A stretch of DNA of 64,000 nucleotides from Bacteroidia bacterium (GTDB lineage Bacteria; Bacteroidota; Bacteroidia; NS11-12g; UBA9320). A program made the translations under genes and the position numbers. The stretch spans positions 1 to 64,000 of the forward strand of contig JAOLBX010000007.1 of assembly GCA_028339355.1 (NCBI GenBank), given 5' to 3'. Positions 9,450 through 18,610 of this stretch are shown one piece after another. Numbering within the stretch: position 1 is the first letter of the stretch; each line of letters opens with the position of its first letter. The notes beneath the pieces are model-generated. The model was not told where the DNA came from and did no database searches. It worked only from the letters and a program-made list of their open reading frames with translations.

Positions 9450-9488
9450 TTCTGCTTTAAAATGTGATTATATTCATTCAAAAAAGAT

Positions 9489-9496
9489 TTCCTTTG
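9489..9496 (+). promoter_or_regulatory. Putative -7 box before the ferredoxin gene (TTCCTTTG)
   Basis: One mismatch to TAnnTTTG, followed by CA, ending eight bases before the ATG at 9505. Confidence 0.3.
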
Positions 9497-9504
9497 CAGG
9501 CATA

Positions 9505-9852
9505 ATGGCAATCATTATTACAGACGAATGTATAAATTGTGGGGCATGTGAACCGGAGTGTCCTAATACTGCGATATATGAAGCAGGAGCAGAGTGGAAA
9601 GTAGTAGACGGTACTGGTGTGAAAGGAAGCTATTCTTTGGAATCAGGAAAAGAGGTGTCAGTAGATGCGATCCAACAACCTATATCGGATGAAATATACT
9701 ATATAGTTCCAGATAAATGTACAGAGTGCAAGGGTTTTCATGAAGAACCGCAGTGTGCTGCCGTTTGTCCGGTAGACTGCTGTGTGCCAGATCCAGATAG
9801 AGAGGAATCAGAGGAGCAGCTTCTTGCTCGAAAAACAAGATTACACATCTAA
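9505..9852 (+). CDS. 2[4Fe-4S]-type ferredoxin
   Basis: The 115-residue soluble ferredoxin has one cluster motif at [12 protein letters not shown] (residues 9-20) and a second at [18 protein letters not shown] (about residues 72-89). A ~50-residue spacer and an extended loop in the second motif separate them, as in Bacteroidota ferredoxins of the Alvin type. It is a cytoplasmic one-electron carrier. Its TAA stop is immediately followed by the ATG of the NlpC/P60 gene, with no spacer, so the pair is an operon in spite of unrelated functions. Confidence 0.93.
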   Translation: MAIIITDECINCGACEPECPNTAIYEAGAEWKVVDGTGVKGSYSLESGKEVSVDAIQQPISDEIYYIVPDKCTECKGFHEEPQCAAVCPVDCCVPDPDREESEEQLLARKTRLHI

Positions 9853-10536
9853 ATGAAACGGGGGATTTGCCACGTTTCTCAAATTCCACTAAGAGGTGCA
9901 CCCAGAAGTAGTGCGGAAATGGTGTCTCAATTACTTTTTGGAGAGACATATACTATTCTTGAAAAAGAGGACGATTGGTTCTTAATTAAGATGGATTTTG
10001 ATGGCTACGAAGGTTGGCTTAGTGATTCTAGCATTTGTGAATACTCAGAACGAAGTACAAACGTACAAACTCAATTATTTTCATCTCAAATCAATGATAT
10101 AAGAGTAGGAGAGATCATCACTTCAATGGGGTCAGAGATAAGTATAGAAGGAGTAGAGACTAAATTGTTTATCGGAAAACTAGCATTACAGTTTTTAGGT
10201 TCACCATATTTATGGGGAGGGAGGCATTTTAGCGGAATAGATTGCTCAGGATTTGTGCAGGTACTCTACAAGTGTCTAAAAGTTAGGTTGCCTCGAGATG
10301 CATCTCAACAACAAAAAATAGGTAAACCTATAGCTTTCGAAAATTTATATGAAGGAGATTTAGTGTTTTTTCATAAAAATGAGAGAATTGGTCATGTAGG
10401 CATTGCTCTCGGTTCTGGAAAAATAGTTCACTCACACGGAATGGTACGAGTAGACAACCTAACTAAAGAAGGAATATTTAATTCTGATACAGGAGTTCAA
10501 AGTCATTTCTTTCATTCGGCAAAGCGACTCCGATAA
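9853..10536 (+). CDS. NlpC/P60 cell-wall cysteine hydrolase with SH3 domain
   Basis: The 227-residue protein combines an N-terminal bacterial SH3-like domain (about residues 1-65) with an NlpC/P60 domain (about 110-225). The catalytic Cys is in IDCSGF (around residue 136) and the His in GHVGIAL. Such enzymes cleave gamma-D-Glu-mDAP or related bonds in muropeptides. No signal peptide is visible, which suggests a cytoplasmic role in recycling imported muropeptides, like YkfC-type enzymes. The gene starts on the base after the ferredoxin stop codon. Confidence 0.92.
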   Translation: MKRGICHVSQIPLRGAPRSSAEMVSQLLFGETYTILEKEDDWFLIKMDFDGYEGWLSDSSICEYSERSTNVQTQLFSSQINDIRVGEIITSMGSEISIEGVETKLFIGKLALQFLGSPYLWGGRHFSGIDCSGFVQVLYKCLKVRLPRDASQQQKIGKPIAFENLYEGDLVFFHKNERIGHVGIALGSGKIVHSHGMVRVDNLTKEGIFNSDTGVQSHFFHSAKRLR

Positions 10537-10576
10537 AATTTGCCCTTTCGGTAATTTTTAAGATATTGCACGCAAT

Positions 10577-12181
10577 ATGCGAGCAACAAAATTGTACCCA
10601 AGATTAGGTAGCACAATCTTTATTATCCTATCATTTATCTCTAGTGTTTTAGCACAAGGAGTAAAAGGTTTAGACGAGAAAGTAAATGAATGGTTTTCTC
10701 CTATATCGAATGCGTGGGCTGGTTTTGTGTTTTCATCGATTAAGCTGACTGATACTGTAAGTATGCCCATAGTGATAATATGGCTTCTTGTTGCAGGGTT
10801 GATATTTACCATTGTTTTCAAACTAGTAAATATTAGATTATTTCCAACTTCTATAAATATAGTACGTGGGAAATACGATGACTTGGACCATGTTGTGGCA
10901 GAACCACTTTATGGAGATCCTACTCCTGGAGGAGATGCTATAGAAACAATAAGAGTAGAAGGGCATCACGGTGAAGTTTCTCACTTTCAGGCACTTACTG
11001 CTGCGTTGTCTGGCACTGTAGGGCTTGGTAATATTGCAGGTGTTGCCATAGCGATTTCATTAGGTGGTCCTGGAGCTACATTTTGGATGATCGTCGCAGG
11101 ATTATTAGGTATGTCGTCCAAGTTTGTAGAATGTACGCTTGGAGTAAAATATAGAGATGTAGGTCCAGATGGAACAATTTACGGAGGACCAATGTATTAT
11201 CTTAAAAAAGGTCTTGCAGAAATAGGACAAGGTAAATTAGGCAAGGTCCTGGCAGTCATTTTTGCTATAATGTGTGTGGGTGGTTCGTTCGGTGGAGGAA
11301 ATATGTTTCAAGCTAATCAAGCTGCTCAACAGTTTAATAGCATGCTAGGTGCAGATTCTACTTCTGCTGGATTAGTCTTCGGTGTTATTATGGCTGTAAT
11401 CGTAGGATTAGTAATAATAGGTGGTATCAAACGTATTGGAGTAATTACAGAGAAGGTTGTACCATTTATGGTTGGTATCTATTTTTTAGCTGCTTTGGTA
11501 ATCCTAGGAATGAATATTAGTAGTATAGGTGATGCATTTGTACAAATATTTGATGGTGCGTTTAATGCAAAGGGCATTACGGGTGGTTTATTAGGAGTTT
11601 TAATCATTGGTTTTCAGAGAGCTGCATTTAGTAATGAAGCTGGAGTAGGGTCCGCTGCTATTGCACACTCTGCTGTTCGTACTAAGTATCCGGCATCCGA
11701 AGGACTTGTAGCACTCCTAGAACCATTCATAGATACCGTAGTAGTTTGTACTATGACTGCTCTAGTTATTATTATCACAAATGGAGACGGAAGTATAATG
11801 ACCTACGGAGTGAAATCTCCAGATGGTGTATTGGCAACATCGCAGGCATTTGCCTCTGTTATTCCTTGGTTTCCATATGTTCTTACATTAGCAGTTGTAT
11901 TATTTGCATTTTCTACAATGTTATCTTGGTCTTACTATGGTTTACAGAGTTGGTTATTCTTGTTTGGTAAGTCAAAAGCTTCTGATTACACTTTCAAGAT
12001 AATTTTTTGTCTATTTATTGTAGTTGGTTCTGCAGCCAGTTTAGGAGCAGTTACTGATTTTTCTGATGCTATGATATTTGCAATGTCAGTTCCCAATGTA
12101 ATTGGATTGTTTTTATTATTTCCTAAAGTTAGAGAGGAATTAAATAGATATTTAAAAGCAATTAAAGCATCGAAGAAGTAG
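10577..12181 (+). CDS. Alanine/glycine:cation symporter (AGCS family)
   Basis: The 534-residue inner-membrane transporter of the AGCS family couples uptake of alanine or glycine to sodium. Family segments are clear: ALSGTVGLGNIAGVA, GGPGATFWM, a YGGPMYYL motif and the NEAGVGSAAIAHSAV region. About ten or eleven transmembrane helices are visible. The N-terminus is longer than in many members and carries a signal-like hydrophobic segment (about residues 10-28). A 59-residue single-span membrane protein follows 40 bases downstream. Confidence 0.95.
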   Translation: MRATKLYPRLGSTIFIILSFISSVLAQGVKGLDEKVNEWFSPISNAWAGFVFSSIKLTDTVSMPIVIIWLLVAGLIFTIVFKLVNIRLFPTSINIVRGKYDDLDHVVAEPLYGDPTPGGDAIETIRVEGHHGEVSHFQALTAALSGTVGLGNIAGVAIAISLGGPGATFWMIVAGLLGMSSKFVECTLGVKYRDVGPDGTIYGGPMYYLKKGLAEIGQGKLGKVLAVIFAIMCVGGSFGGGNMFQANQAAQQFNSMLGADSTSAGLVFGVIMAVIVGLVIIGGIKRIGVITEKVVPFMVGIYFLAALVILGMNISSIGDAFVQIFDGAFNAKGITGGLLGVLIIGFQRAAFSNEAGVGSAAIAHSAVRTKYPASEGLVALLEPFIDTVVVCTMTALVIIITNGDGSIMTYGVKSPDGVLATSQAFASVIPWFPYVLTLAVVLFAFSTMLSWSYYGLQSWLFLFGKSKASDYTFKIIFCLFIVVGSAASLGAVTDFSDAMIFAMSVPNVIGLFLLFPKVREELNRYLKAIKASKK

Positions 12182-12221
12182 CGTATTTTAGTTAAAGAAT
12201 TAACACATTTAAATAGTTAGA

Positions 12222-12401
12222 ATGTTAGCACAGCATATTGCACTGATAATACTTCAAGACACTAATCAAAAACTGCCGAATGTAGCTCCTGAGAGTTCAT
12301 TTACTTTTTGGTTTGTAACTCAAGTAGTAGTTACACTCATTGTCTTCATTGGAGTTTATTATATAATGAAGCCGGTCTTTGGTAAAAAGAAAGATGAGTA
12401 G
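12222..12401 (+). CDS. 59-residue single-span membrane microprotein
   Basis: ATG 12222 to TAG 12399-12401 encodes 59 residues. The N-terminal half is amphipathic/polar (HIALIILQDTNQK), followed by one transmembrane helix (about residues 30-49, WFVTQVVVTLIVFIGVYYIM) and a basic tail FGKKKDE. It lies 40 bases after the AGCS symporter on the same strand with no terminator between, so it is probably co-transcribed. It may be a small accessory subunit of the symporter; that is inference from position only. It is below the usual size cut-off and easily missed. Confidence 0.6.
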   Translation: MLAQHIALIILQDTNQKLPNVAPESSFTFWFVTQVVVTLIVFIGVYYIMKPVFGKKKDE

Positions 12402-12417
12402 TCAGATTTTTATGGAT

Positions 12418-12930
12418 TTATTTTGTAATTCTACGCCACCATCGTTTTAGGAAGCACTCTTTTTTAATAGATCGACCATCTGTATTAGTTTCAGAGAGAT
12501 CTACTGAAACTACTCCTCCGCCAGTGTAAGGGATATCTAGCTCCCTTAGCAGACTAGATGGAGTCTTTTGACCGAGAAGTCTTCGTTGCACTTCGCCATT
12601 AGCATTAATGATAAGTATAGTAGGAAGTACACCTACATTGTATTCTTCTTTTATATCCATTCCAACAAAGTAGTCTAAATTCACTTGTATTGGAATAAAT
12701 TTAGAATGTATTGCATTTCCAACTTCAGGATCAGAGAAAGTTTCTTTTGCCATGGCGATACACGGCTTACACCAGTCTGCTCTGAAATCTATAAATATGT
12801 TTTTTCTAGAAGTACTAGCTAAGTTTTTAGCTTCATCTAGCGTGATGTCTTGAAACTTTATTTGAGATATGACCGTGTTGGCTAGGGATAAGTGTAAAAG
12901 GAGAAATAATATATATCTATAGCTTAGCAT
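12418..12930 (-). CDS. Secreted thioredoxin-like protein (DsbD-gamma/thioredoxin_7 type)
   Basis: The 170-residue product has a signal peptide (MLSYRYILFLLLHLSLANTVIS) and a thioredoxin fold. Its active site DWCKPC lies near residue 57, preceded by FIDFRA as in the C-terminal domain of DsbD-type reductases; the cis-Pro segment is VLPTILI. It should act as a periplasmic disulfide reductase. The C-terminus has an extra basic tail (LKRWWRRITK). It converges on the microprotein gene and no partner is in the same operon. Confidence 0.9.
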   Translation of the reverse strand: MLSYRYILFLLLHLSLANTVISQIKFQDITLDEAKNLASTSRKNIFIDFRADWCKPCIAMAKETFSDPEVGNAIHSKFIPIQVNLDYFVGMDIKEEYNVGVLPTILIINANGEVQRRLLGQKTPSSLLRELDIPYTGGGVVSVDLSETNTDGRSIKKECFLKRWWRRITK

Positions 12931-12944
12931 ACTGCATATGAACG

Positions 12945-12974
12945 AAAAAAGGACACGCTAAGCGTGTCCTTTTT
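12945..12974 (-). terminator. Bidirectional-type hairpin terminator
   Basis: GGACACGC (12951-12958), a three-base loop and GCGTGTCC (12962-12969) are flanked by an A run on the left and a T run on the right. It lies directly downstream of the minus-strand repeat-protein pseudogene. Confidence 0.85.
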
Positions 12975-13001
12975 ATCAACAAATATTTTAAGTGTAGACT
13001 A

Positions 13002-14065
13002 TTAGTATCCTTTGATACCTAAGTGTTTCATTGTTTCAACGTTCGTGTTTCCTACTGGAAGACCGTTGTCTTTTTGATATTTGATAAGTGCAGCTCTAGT
13101 ATCTTTACCTAAAACGTTATCAGTACCAGCTGGACTAACAGTATAACCCTTAGCTAAAAGTGCTCTTTGTACTTGTCTAACTAATTGGCTAGTGATGTTT
13201 TTAGAACAAACAACTTCTCTGTACTCAGAAAAACTACCTGCTTTTACTAAAACTCTTTTAGTAACAGTTTTGTATTCTGCAGGGATATCTATTTCTCTTA
13301 AAGAAGCAGGTACATCAACCACAGTTTTAGTGATAGTTTGGTATTGAGCTGGAACATCGTTCTCAATAATCTTTGGAGCTGCTGTCATTACAGTTTTGTA
13401 TACTGCAGGGATAGTTTCTTCTCTAGTTACTGGAGAAGAAACCATAACTCTTTTAGTAACAGTTTTAGATTTTCCTAGGATAGTAACTTCTATAGAAGAA
13501 GCAGCAGATGCTAAAACTCTTTTGGATACAGTTTTGTATTGTGCAGGAACTTCTACAAGACACCAGACCATACAGTCGTTAGAATTAGCAGCTTGACACA
13601 TTGTTTTATCCACTTCGTAGAAGCAGCTTCTACCATTACAGTCTCAGTTTCTGTTTTGTACCTTGCTGGTATAGCTTCGATTCTTGTAGAAGGAGCTATT
13701 ACTTCTACAGTTTCAGTTCTAGTTTCATACTTTGAAGGAGAAACAATAACAATTCGTTTTCCTTCCTCTTTAGATAAAACTCTCTCAGTTCTTGTTTCAT
13801 ATTTAGCTGGAATTACTTTTACATTTTTCCCTGCTTCTTTACTTAACATAGTTTCAGTAACAGTTTTGTACTTAGCTGGGATAGTTTGAATTTTTTTACT
13901 TGCTTATTTAGACAGCACAGTTTCAGTTTCTGTTTTCCACTGATCTGCGATGTAACATTTAGCGTAGCATTTTCCTGGTTTTGCATTTGTTGGTAATCCG
14001 TCTTGTGCAAGCATAGCTGAAGCAAATGCGAAAACGAATACTAATTTTAGTGACAGTTTTTTTAT
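13002..14065 (-). pseudogene. Decayed YKTVTKRV-repeat protein with peptidoglycan-binding domain
   Basis: Read from 14065 leftwards, the sequence encodes a signal peptide (KKLSLKLVFVFAFASAMLAQ), about eight repeats of the type IPAxYKTVTKRVLVKA, and a C-terminal PG_binding_1 domain (LVRQVQRALLAKGY onward). Three lesions are visible. The expected ATG before KKLSL is ATA (14065-14063). A TAA at 13906-13904 replaces the Glu of an otherwise repeated LSKEA motif. A one-base deletion near 13615 shifts the frame just before a Cys-containing segment. No slippery heptamer is present. Homologous repeat proteins are common in Bacteroidota, function unknown. A dense set of lesions favours true decay over sequencing error. 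Confidence 0.85.
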
Positions 14066-14181
14066 ATGTGATTTTGATTTAGTTATTATTATTTTAAATT
14101 TTTATTACTCTATACTCATTAGACGAAAGAGTTACATAAAGGTCACAAAAAAAATAGTATAAAAAAAAAGTTATTTATTTC

Positions 14182-14832
14182 CTATGACTTATCATCACTC
14201 TCAAGAGTAAATAAAGTACTTCTAAATGCGATAATTGTAAAGACACCTATACTTATTGCCGCATCAGCTATATTGAATACTGGTCTGAAAAATTGCAATC
14301 TGGAACCACCAAAGTATGGTATCCAGTCGGGCCAAAAGGTATCAATTAATGGAAAATACAGCATATCTACTACCTTGCCCATAAAGAATGGAGCGTATCC
14401 CCCTTCTTCAGGGAAATAGTTGGCGACCTGATGAAAAGTACTCTCATTAAACAATTGACCATAGAACAATGAATCCAAAATGTTCCCTACTGCACCAGCA
14501 AATATGAGCGATACCAAAACTATCATCATAGTTTTAGCACCTTCTATAATTAGTGACCTTATATAGTATAAAATGATTCCTGAAGCGATAAGTCTAAAAA
14601 CAGTAAGAACTATTTTGCCCCATTTGCCTCCTAAGGTAAGACCAAAGGCCATCCCTGGATTTTCTGTAAAATGCAGCTCAAACCAATTGCCAAAGATCAT
14701 TTTACTCTGACCCAAAGTGAAATTTGTTTTAATGTAAAACTTTAACCATTGATCTAAAACTAGAACCACAATCACCGTAAGTAGTACTAATAGGAGTTGG
14801 TTCCTTTTTTTAAGAATATTTATTTTTTCCAA
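14182..14832 (-). CDS. lspA: Lipoprotein signal peptidase II
   Basis: The 216-residue inner-membrane aspartyl protease removes signal peptides from prolipoproteins. The two conserved regions are GNILDSLFYG and FNIADAAISIG, carrying the catalytic Asp pair. It is longer than the ~160-residue enterobacterial enzyme because of an insert of about 50 residues between the two motifs, as is usual in Bacteroidota. It is the last gene of an ileS-dksA-lspA minus-strand operon, 11 bases after the dksA-like gene. Many lipoproteins in this window should be its substrates. Confidence 0.96.
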   Translation of the reverse strand: MEKINILKKRNQLLLVLLTVIVVLVLDQWLKFYIKTNFTLGQSKMIFGNWFELHFTENPGMAFGLTLGGKWGKIVLTVFRLIASGIILYYIRSLIIEGAKTMMIVLVSLIFAGAVGNILDSLFYGQLFNESTFHQVANYFPEEGGYAPFFMGKVVDMLYFPLIDTFWPDWIPYFGGSRLQFFRPVFNIADAAISIGVFTIIAFRSTLFTLESDDKS

Positions 14833-14843
14833 AGTAGAGCTAC

Positions 14844-15224
14844 CTATTTATACTGATTTTTTTTGGCTTCTATACTTTGTGTAGTATGAGGTACTGCCTT
14901 CAATCTTTCTTTACTTATTAGCTTCCCTGTCACTTTACAAATACCGTAAGTCTTATTTTCTATTCGTACCAATGCCGTTTCAAGATTGTCAATAAATTTT
15001 TGTTGTCTTCCAGCAAGCTTTCCTGCATTTTCTTTTTGTTGAGAAGCACTTCCGTCGTCTATTGATACATATGCACTTGCGGTATCATCTGTTCCGTTTT
15101 CGTTTTCAGATCTAATCTGGTTCAAAAGGTATTTGTATTCTGTTTTAGCACTTTCTAGTTTTTTAAGGATATTCTCCTTAAACTCAGCCAAATCTACTTC
15201 ACTATATCTTAAAGTTGGTTGCAT
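14844..15224 (-). CDS. TraR/DksA-family protein with degenerate zinc finger
   Basis: The 126-residue protein has an N-terminal coiled coil and a C-terminal TraR/DksA finger region, GICKVTGKLISKERL followed by PHTTQSIEAK. Only one of the four zinc-binding Cys remains, which is the normal state in Bacteroidota homologs. It probably binds the RNA polymerase secondary channel and modulates transcription as DksA does. It sits five bases after ileS and 11 before lspA, an operon order I recognise from other Bacteroidota. Confidence 0.9.
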   Translation of the reverse strand: MQPTLRYSEVDLAEFKENILKKLESAKTEYKYLLNQIRSENENGTDDTASAYVSIDDGSASQQKENAGKLAGRQQKFIDNLETALVRIENKTYGICKVTGKLISKERLKAVPHTTQSIEAKKNQYK

Positions 15225-15229
15225 ATTAT

Positions 15230-18200
15230 TTATTTTGATAAGTTGATTTTAATATTATTTGAATCTACATCTATTGTATCTGTCCCTTCGATAACACTGC
15301 TTAATACTATCTCTGAGGCTAAAATTTCTCCGCAAATATATCGATTAAACGTCTTTATCGCATCTGTGGTATAAACGTGTTCCTCTATTTTGACATTGAT
15401 TTTGTCGGTCACTTCAAAGTCTTTATCTTTTCTTAGATTCTGGATTTTGTTTACAAGTTCTCTTGCAACTCCTTCTGTTTTTAATTCTGGTGTAAGTTCC
15501 AAATCTAGAGCTACAGTGTAATTAGCATCAGAAATTATTTGCCATCCTGGAATGTCTGCCGTTTTTACTTCTATATCACCTATGCCTATTTCATAATTAT
15601 TTCCATTAGCTTCTATTGCTATAGTCTTTCCACTTTCTAGCAGGGCAATATCATCGTTGGTAAACGCAAAAATAGGACCAGTAACTGCTTTCATGTCTTT
15701 ACCCACTTTACTACCTAAAACTTTGAAATTAGGTTTGCACGATTTTTTGATAACAGAAGAGTTTTTATCTATTATCACTATCTCTTTTATGTTTACCTCG
15801 GACTTAATTACTTCTTCAACTCTCTTAAGGTTTATAGCAAATTCATCATTTAATGCTGGTACAATAACTTTACTTAGTGGCTGACGCACCTTTATGCCTT
15901 CTAATTTTCTAATTCGAAGAATAAGCGATGTTATTCTTTGAGAAATTTCAATTTGCTTCTCTAGCTCTACATTTATTAGAGCTTCGTCTGCTTTAGGAAA
16001 ATCTTGTAGATGTATAGATTCATCAGAAAAAGATAAATCTCTAAATAGATTGTCAGAATAGAATGGGCTGAAACTACACATAAGCTTGGCCACAGTTTCT
16101 AAACAAGTGCTTAGGGTCTGGTACGCTGCTATTTTATCTGTACTCAGTTCCCCTTTCCAGAAACGTCTTCTATTCAATCGAACATACCAATTACTTAAGT
16201 CATCAATCACGTAACTTTGAATAGCTCTTGTAGCTTTGGTAGGTTCGTAGTCGTCCATAGCCTCTTCTACAAGCTTAGCAAGTGAATGAAGCTTAGATAA
16301 AATCCATCGGTCAAGCTCTTGTCTCTCCGCTATGGGTACAATTGGATAATCATTTGTAAACTCATCTATGTTAGCGTACAAGGCATAAAATCCATAGGTA
16401 TTATGCAAAGTTCCAAAGAACTTTCGCTGTGTTTCTGCTAACCCTTCTAAGTCAAACTTAAGATTGTCCCAAGGCGATGCATTGCTAAGCATATACCATC
16501 TAATGACATCAGCACCATATTTGTCTACAGCCATAAATGGATCTATCGTGTTACCAAGACGTTTTGACATTTTGTTGCCATTTTTGTCTAATATAAGACC
16601 ATTTGCCACCACGTTCTTATATGCGACACTGTCATTAAGCATTACAGAGATAGCGTGAAGTGTAAAAAACCATCCCCGGGTTTGGTCTACGCCTTCTGCT
16701 ATGAAATCTGCTGGATAATTTGTTCTGTTATCTACTTGGTCCTTGTTTTCAAAAGGATAGTGCTGCTGTGCATAAGGCATAGCTCCTGAGTCAAACCATA
16801 CGTCAATAAGGTCAGTTTCTCTTTGCATAGCCTTTCCCGATGAAGACACTAGTATTACATCATCAATAAAAGGTCTGTGTAAATCGAAATCATCATTTAT
16901 AACATTTTTAGGCATGAAACCAGCATTTACAGATTTTAGGACTTCGTCTCGAAGTTCTGCAATCGATCCTATGCATTTTTCTTCTTCCCCATCGGCTGTT
17001 TTCCAAATTGGAAGAGGAGTTCCCCAGTATCTCGATCTACTTAGATTCCAATCTACCAAGTTTTCTAACCAATTTCCAAAACGGCCTTCACCAGTGGAAG
17101 CAGGCTTCCAATTGATTGTTTTGTTAAGCTCAATTAGCCTGTCTTTTACGGCTGTGGTTTTAACAAACCAACTTTCTAGCGGATAATATAATATAGGTTT
17201 ATCTGTACGCCAGCAGTGTGGGTAGCTGTGCTCATATTTTTCTACTTTAAATGCTTTGTTATCTGTTTTTAGTCGAATAGCAATCTTTACATCTGTAGAT
17301 AAATATCCATCCGCACTTTCGTCTTCATCCTTATAGTTCTTGACAAAAAGTCCTGAGAATTCTCCTACGTCATCAATAAATTTACCTTGTCTGTCTACAA
17401 GTGTTAGAGACCCTATTCCATTTTGCTTAGCAGCTATATAATCATCGCTACCAAAACTAGGAGCTAGATGCACTATACCCGTACCGTCTTCTGTAGTTAC
17501 AAAATTGGCAGCTATAAGTTCAAATGCTTTTCCGTCTTCGGGTTGCTGATACGGCATAAGTTGCTCATATTTTTGACCAACGAGTTCAGTACCTTTTATC
17601 TCCTTTACTATTTCAAAAGGAATGGCCTTGTCACCTGGAGCATATTCGCTTAACGAAATTCCTGCATTTTTTTCAGAGAAATACTTGCCGACTAGTTTTG
17701 AAGCTAGTATGACTGTAATTTTTTCAAATGTGTACTGATTGTATGTTTTTACAGTAGAGTAGTCAATTTTAGGTCCTATACCTAATGCAGTGTTACTTGG
17801 CAGGGTCCAAGGTGTGGTAGTCCACGCAATACAATAAGTTGCACCCCAACCCAAGTCTAAATTTACACTTGCAGCATTTGACAATTTGAACTGTGCAACA
17901 ATTGTAGTGTCTTTAACATTTTTATATGTACCAGGTTGATTTAGTTCGTGTGAGCTAAGTCCCGTGCCCGCTGCAGGTGAGAAAGGTTGGATTGTATGTC
18001 CTTTGTACAAGAAACCTTTATCGTGTAACCTTTTTAATAAATTCCAAACTGACTCTATATACTTATTTTCGTATGTAACATAAGGGTCGTCCAAGTCTAC
18101 CCAATATCCTATCTTTTCGGTAAGTTCATCCCATTTGTCTTTAAACTTTAGTACATCCTCTCTACAGGCGGCATTGTATTCCTCTACACTTATAGATTTA

Positions 18201-18544
18201 CCGATGTCTTCTTTAGTGATTCCAAGTTTCTTTTCTACCTGTAGTTCTACTGGTAGGCCGTGTGTATCCCAGCCGGCTTTTCTGTTAACTTGGTACCCTT
18301 GTAGCGTCTTGTACCTGCAAAAAACATCCTTTATACTTCTACTTATAACATGATGAATGCCTGGCATACCGTTAGCAGATGGAGGCCCTTCATAAAAAAC
18401 AAAAGACTCAGCACCATCACGGTTGCTCACACTCTTTTTAAAGACATTGTTTTCTTTCCAATATTGAAGTACTTCTTTTTCAGTAGATGGTACATCAAGT
18501 TGTTTGTATTGTTGGTATTTATTGCCGTTGGCCTTGGATGACAT
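15230..18544 (-). CDS. ileS: Isoleucyl-tRNA synthetase
   Basis: This class I aminoacyl-tRNA synthetase charges tRNA-Ile. The HIGH-type signature is GPPSANGMPGIHHV near residue 60 and the KMSKS loop is KMSKRLGN near residue 690. The editing (CP1) domain lies between them and an anticodon-binding domain follows. Length (about 1,104 residues) fits the long, eukaryote-like IleS type often found in Bacteroidota. The frame opens at TTG 18556 but ATG 18544 (MSSKANGN) is preferred. A perfect -7 box (TACCTTTG) is at 18574-18567. It is the first gene of the ileS-dksA-lspA operon. Confidence 0.97.
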   Translation of the reverse strand: MSSKANGNKYQQYKQLDVPSTEKEVLQYWKENNVFKKSVSNRDGAESFVFYEGPPSANGMPGIHHVISRSIKDVFCRYKTLQGYQVNRKAGWDTHGLPVELQVEKKLGITKEDIGKSISVEEYNAACREDVLKFKDKWDELTEKIGYWVDLDDPYVTYENKYIESVWNLLKRLHDKGFLYKGHTIQPFSPAAGTGLSSHELNQPGTYKNVKDTTIVAQFKLSNAASVNLDLGWGATYCIAWTTTPWTLPSNTALGIGPKIDYSTVKTYNQYTFEKITVILASKLVGKYFSEKNAGISLSEYAPGDKAIPFEIVKEIKGTELVGQKYEQLMPYQQPEDGKAFELIAANFVTTEDGTGIVHLAPSFGSDDYIAAKQNGIGSLTLVDRQGKFIDDVGEFSGLFVKNYKDEDESADGYLSTDVKIAIRLKTDNKAFKVEKYEHSYPHCWRTDKPILYYPLESWFVKTTAVKDRLIELNKTINWKPASTGEGRFGNWLENLVDWNLSRSRYWGTPLPIWKTADGEEEKCIGSIAELRDEVLKSVNAGFMPKNVINDDFDLHRPFIDDVILVSSSGKAMQRETDLIDVWFDSGAMPYAQQHYPFENKDQVDNRTNYPADFIAEGVDQTRGWFFTLHAISVMLNDSVAYKNVVANGLILDKNGNKMSKRLGNTIDPFMAVDKYGADVIRWYMLSNASPWDNLKFDLEGLAETQRKFFGTLHNTYGFYALYANIDEFTNDYPIVPIAERQELDRWILSKLHSLAKLVEEAMDDYEPTKATRAIQSYVIDDLSNWYVRLNRRRFWKGELSTDKIAAYQTLSTCLETVAKLMCSFSPFYSDNLFRDLSFSDESIHLQDFPKADEALINVELEKQIEISQRITSLILRIRKLEGIKVRQPLSKVIVPALNDEFAINLKRVEEVIKSEVNIKEIVIIDKNSSVIKKSCKPNFKVLGSKVGKDMKAVTGPIFAFTNDDIALLESGKTIAIEANGNNYEIGIGDIEVKTADIPGWQIISDANYTVALDLELTPELKTEGVARELVNKIQNLRKDKDFEVTDKINVKIEEHVYTTDAIKTFNRYICGEILASEIVLSSVIEGTDTIDVDSNNIKINLSK

Positions 18545-18566
18545 TAGCTTATTCAAATAAAGTGTG

Positions 18567-18574
18567 CAAAGGTA
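18567..18574 (-). promoter_or_regulatory. Putative -7 box of the ileS operon (TACCTTTG)
   Basis: Minus-strand TACCTTTGC is a perfect TAnnTTTG match, 22 bases before the preferred ileS start at 18544. Confidence 0.55.
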
Positions 18575-18610
18575 ATAAATATGAACGCTTATTTGTTGAT
18601 TGCCCTCAAT

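Noticed and set aside
13605-13620. Programmed -1 frameshift in the repeat protein
   Set aside because: No slippery heptamer or stimulating structure is visible, and two other lesions in the same gene point to decay.
13553-13889. Plus-strand open frames opposite the repeat-protein pseudogene
   Set aside because: They are antisense shadows of the repeats; the minus strand carries the signal peptide, repeats and domain.
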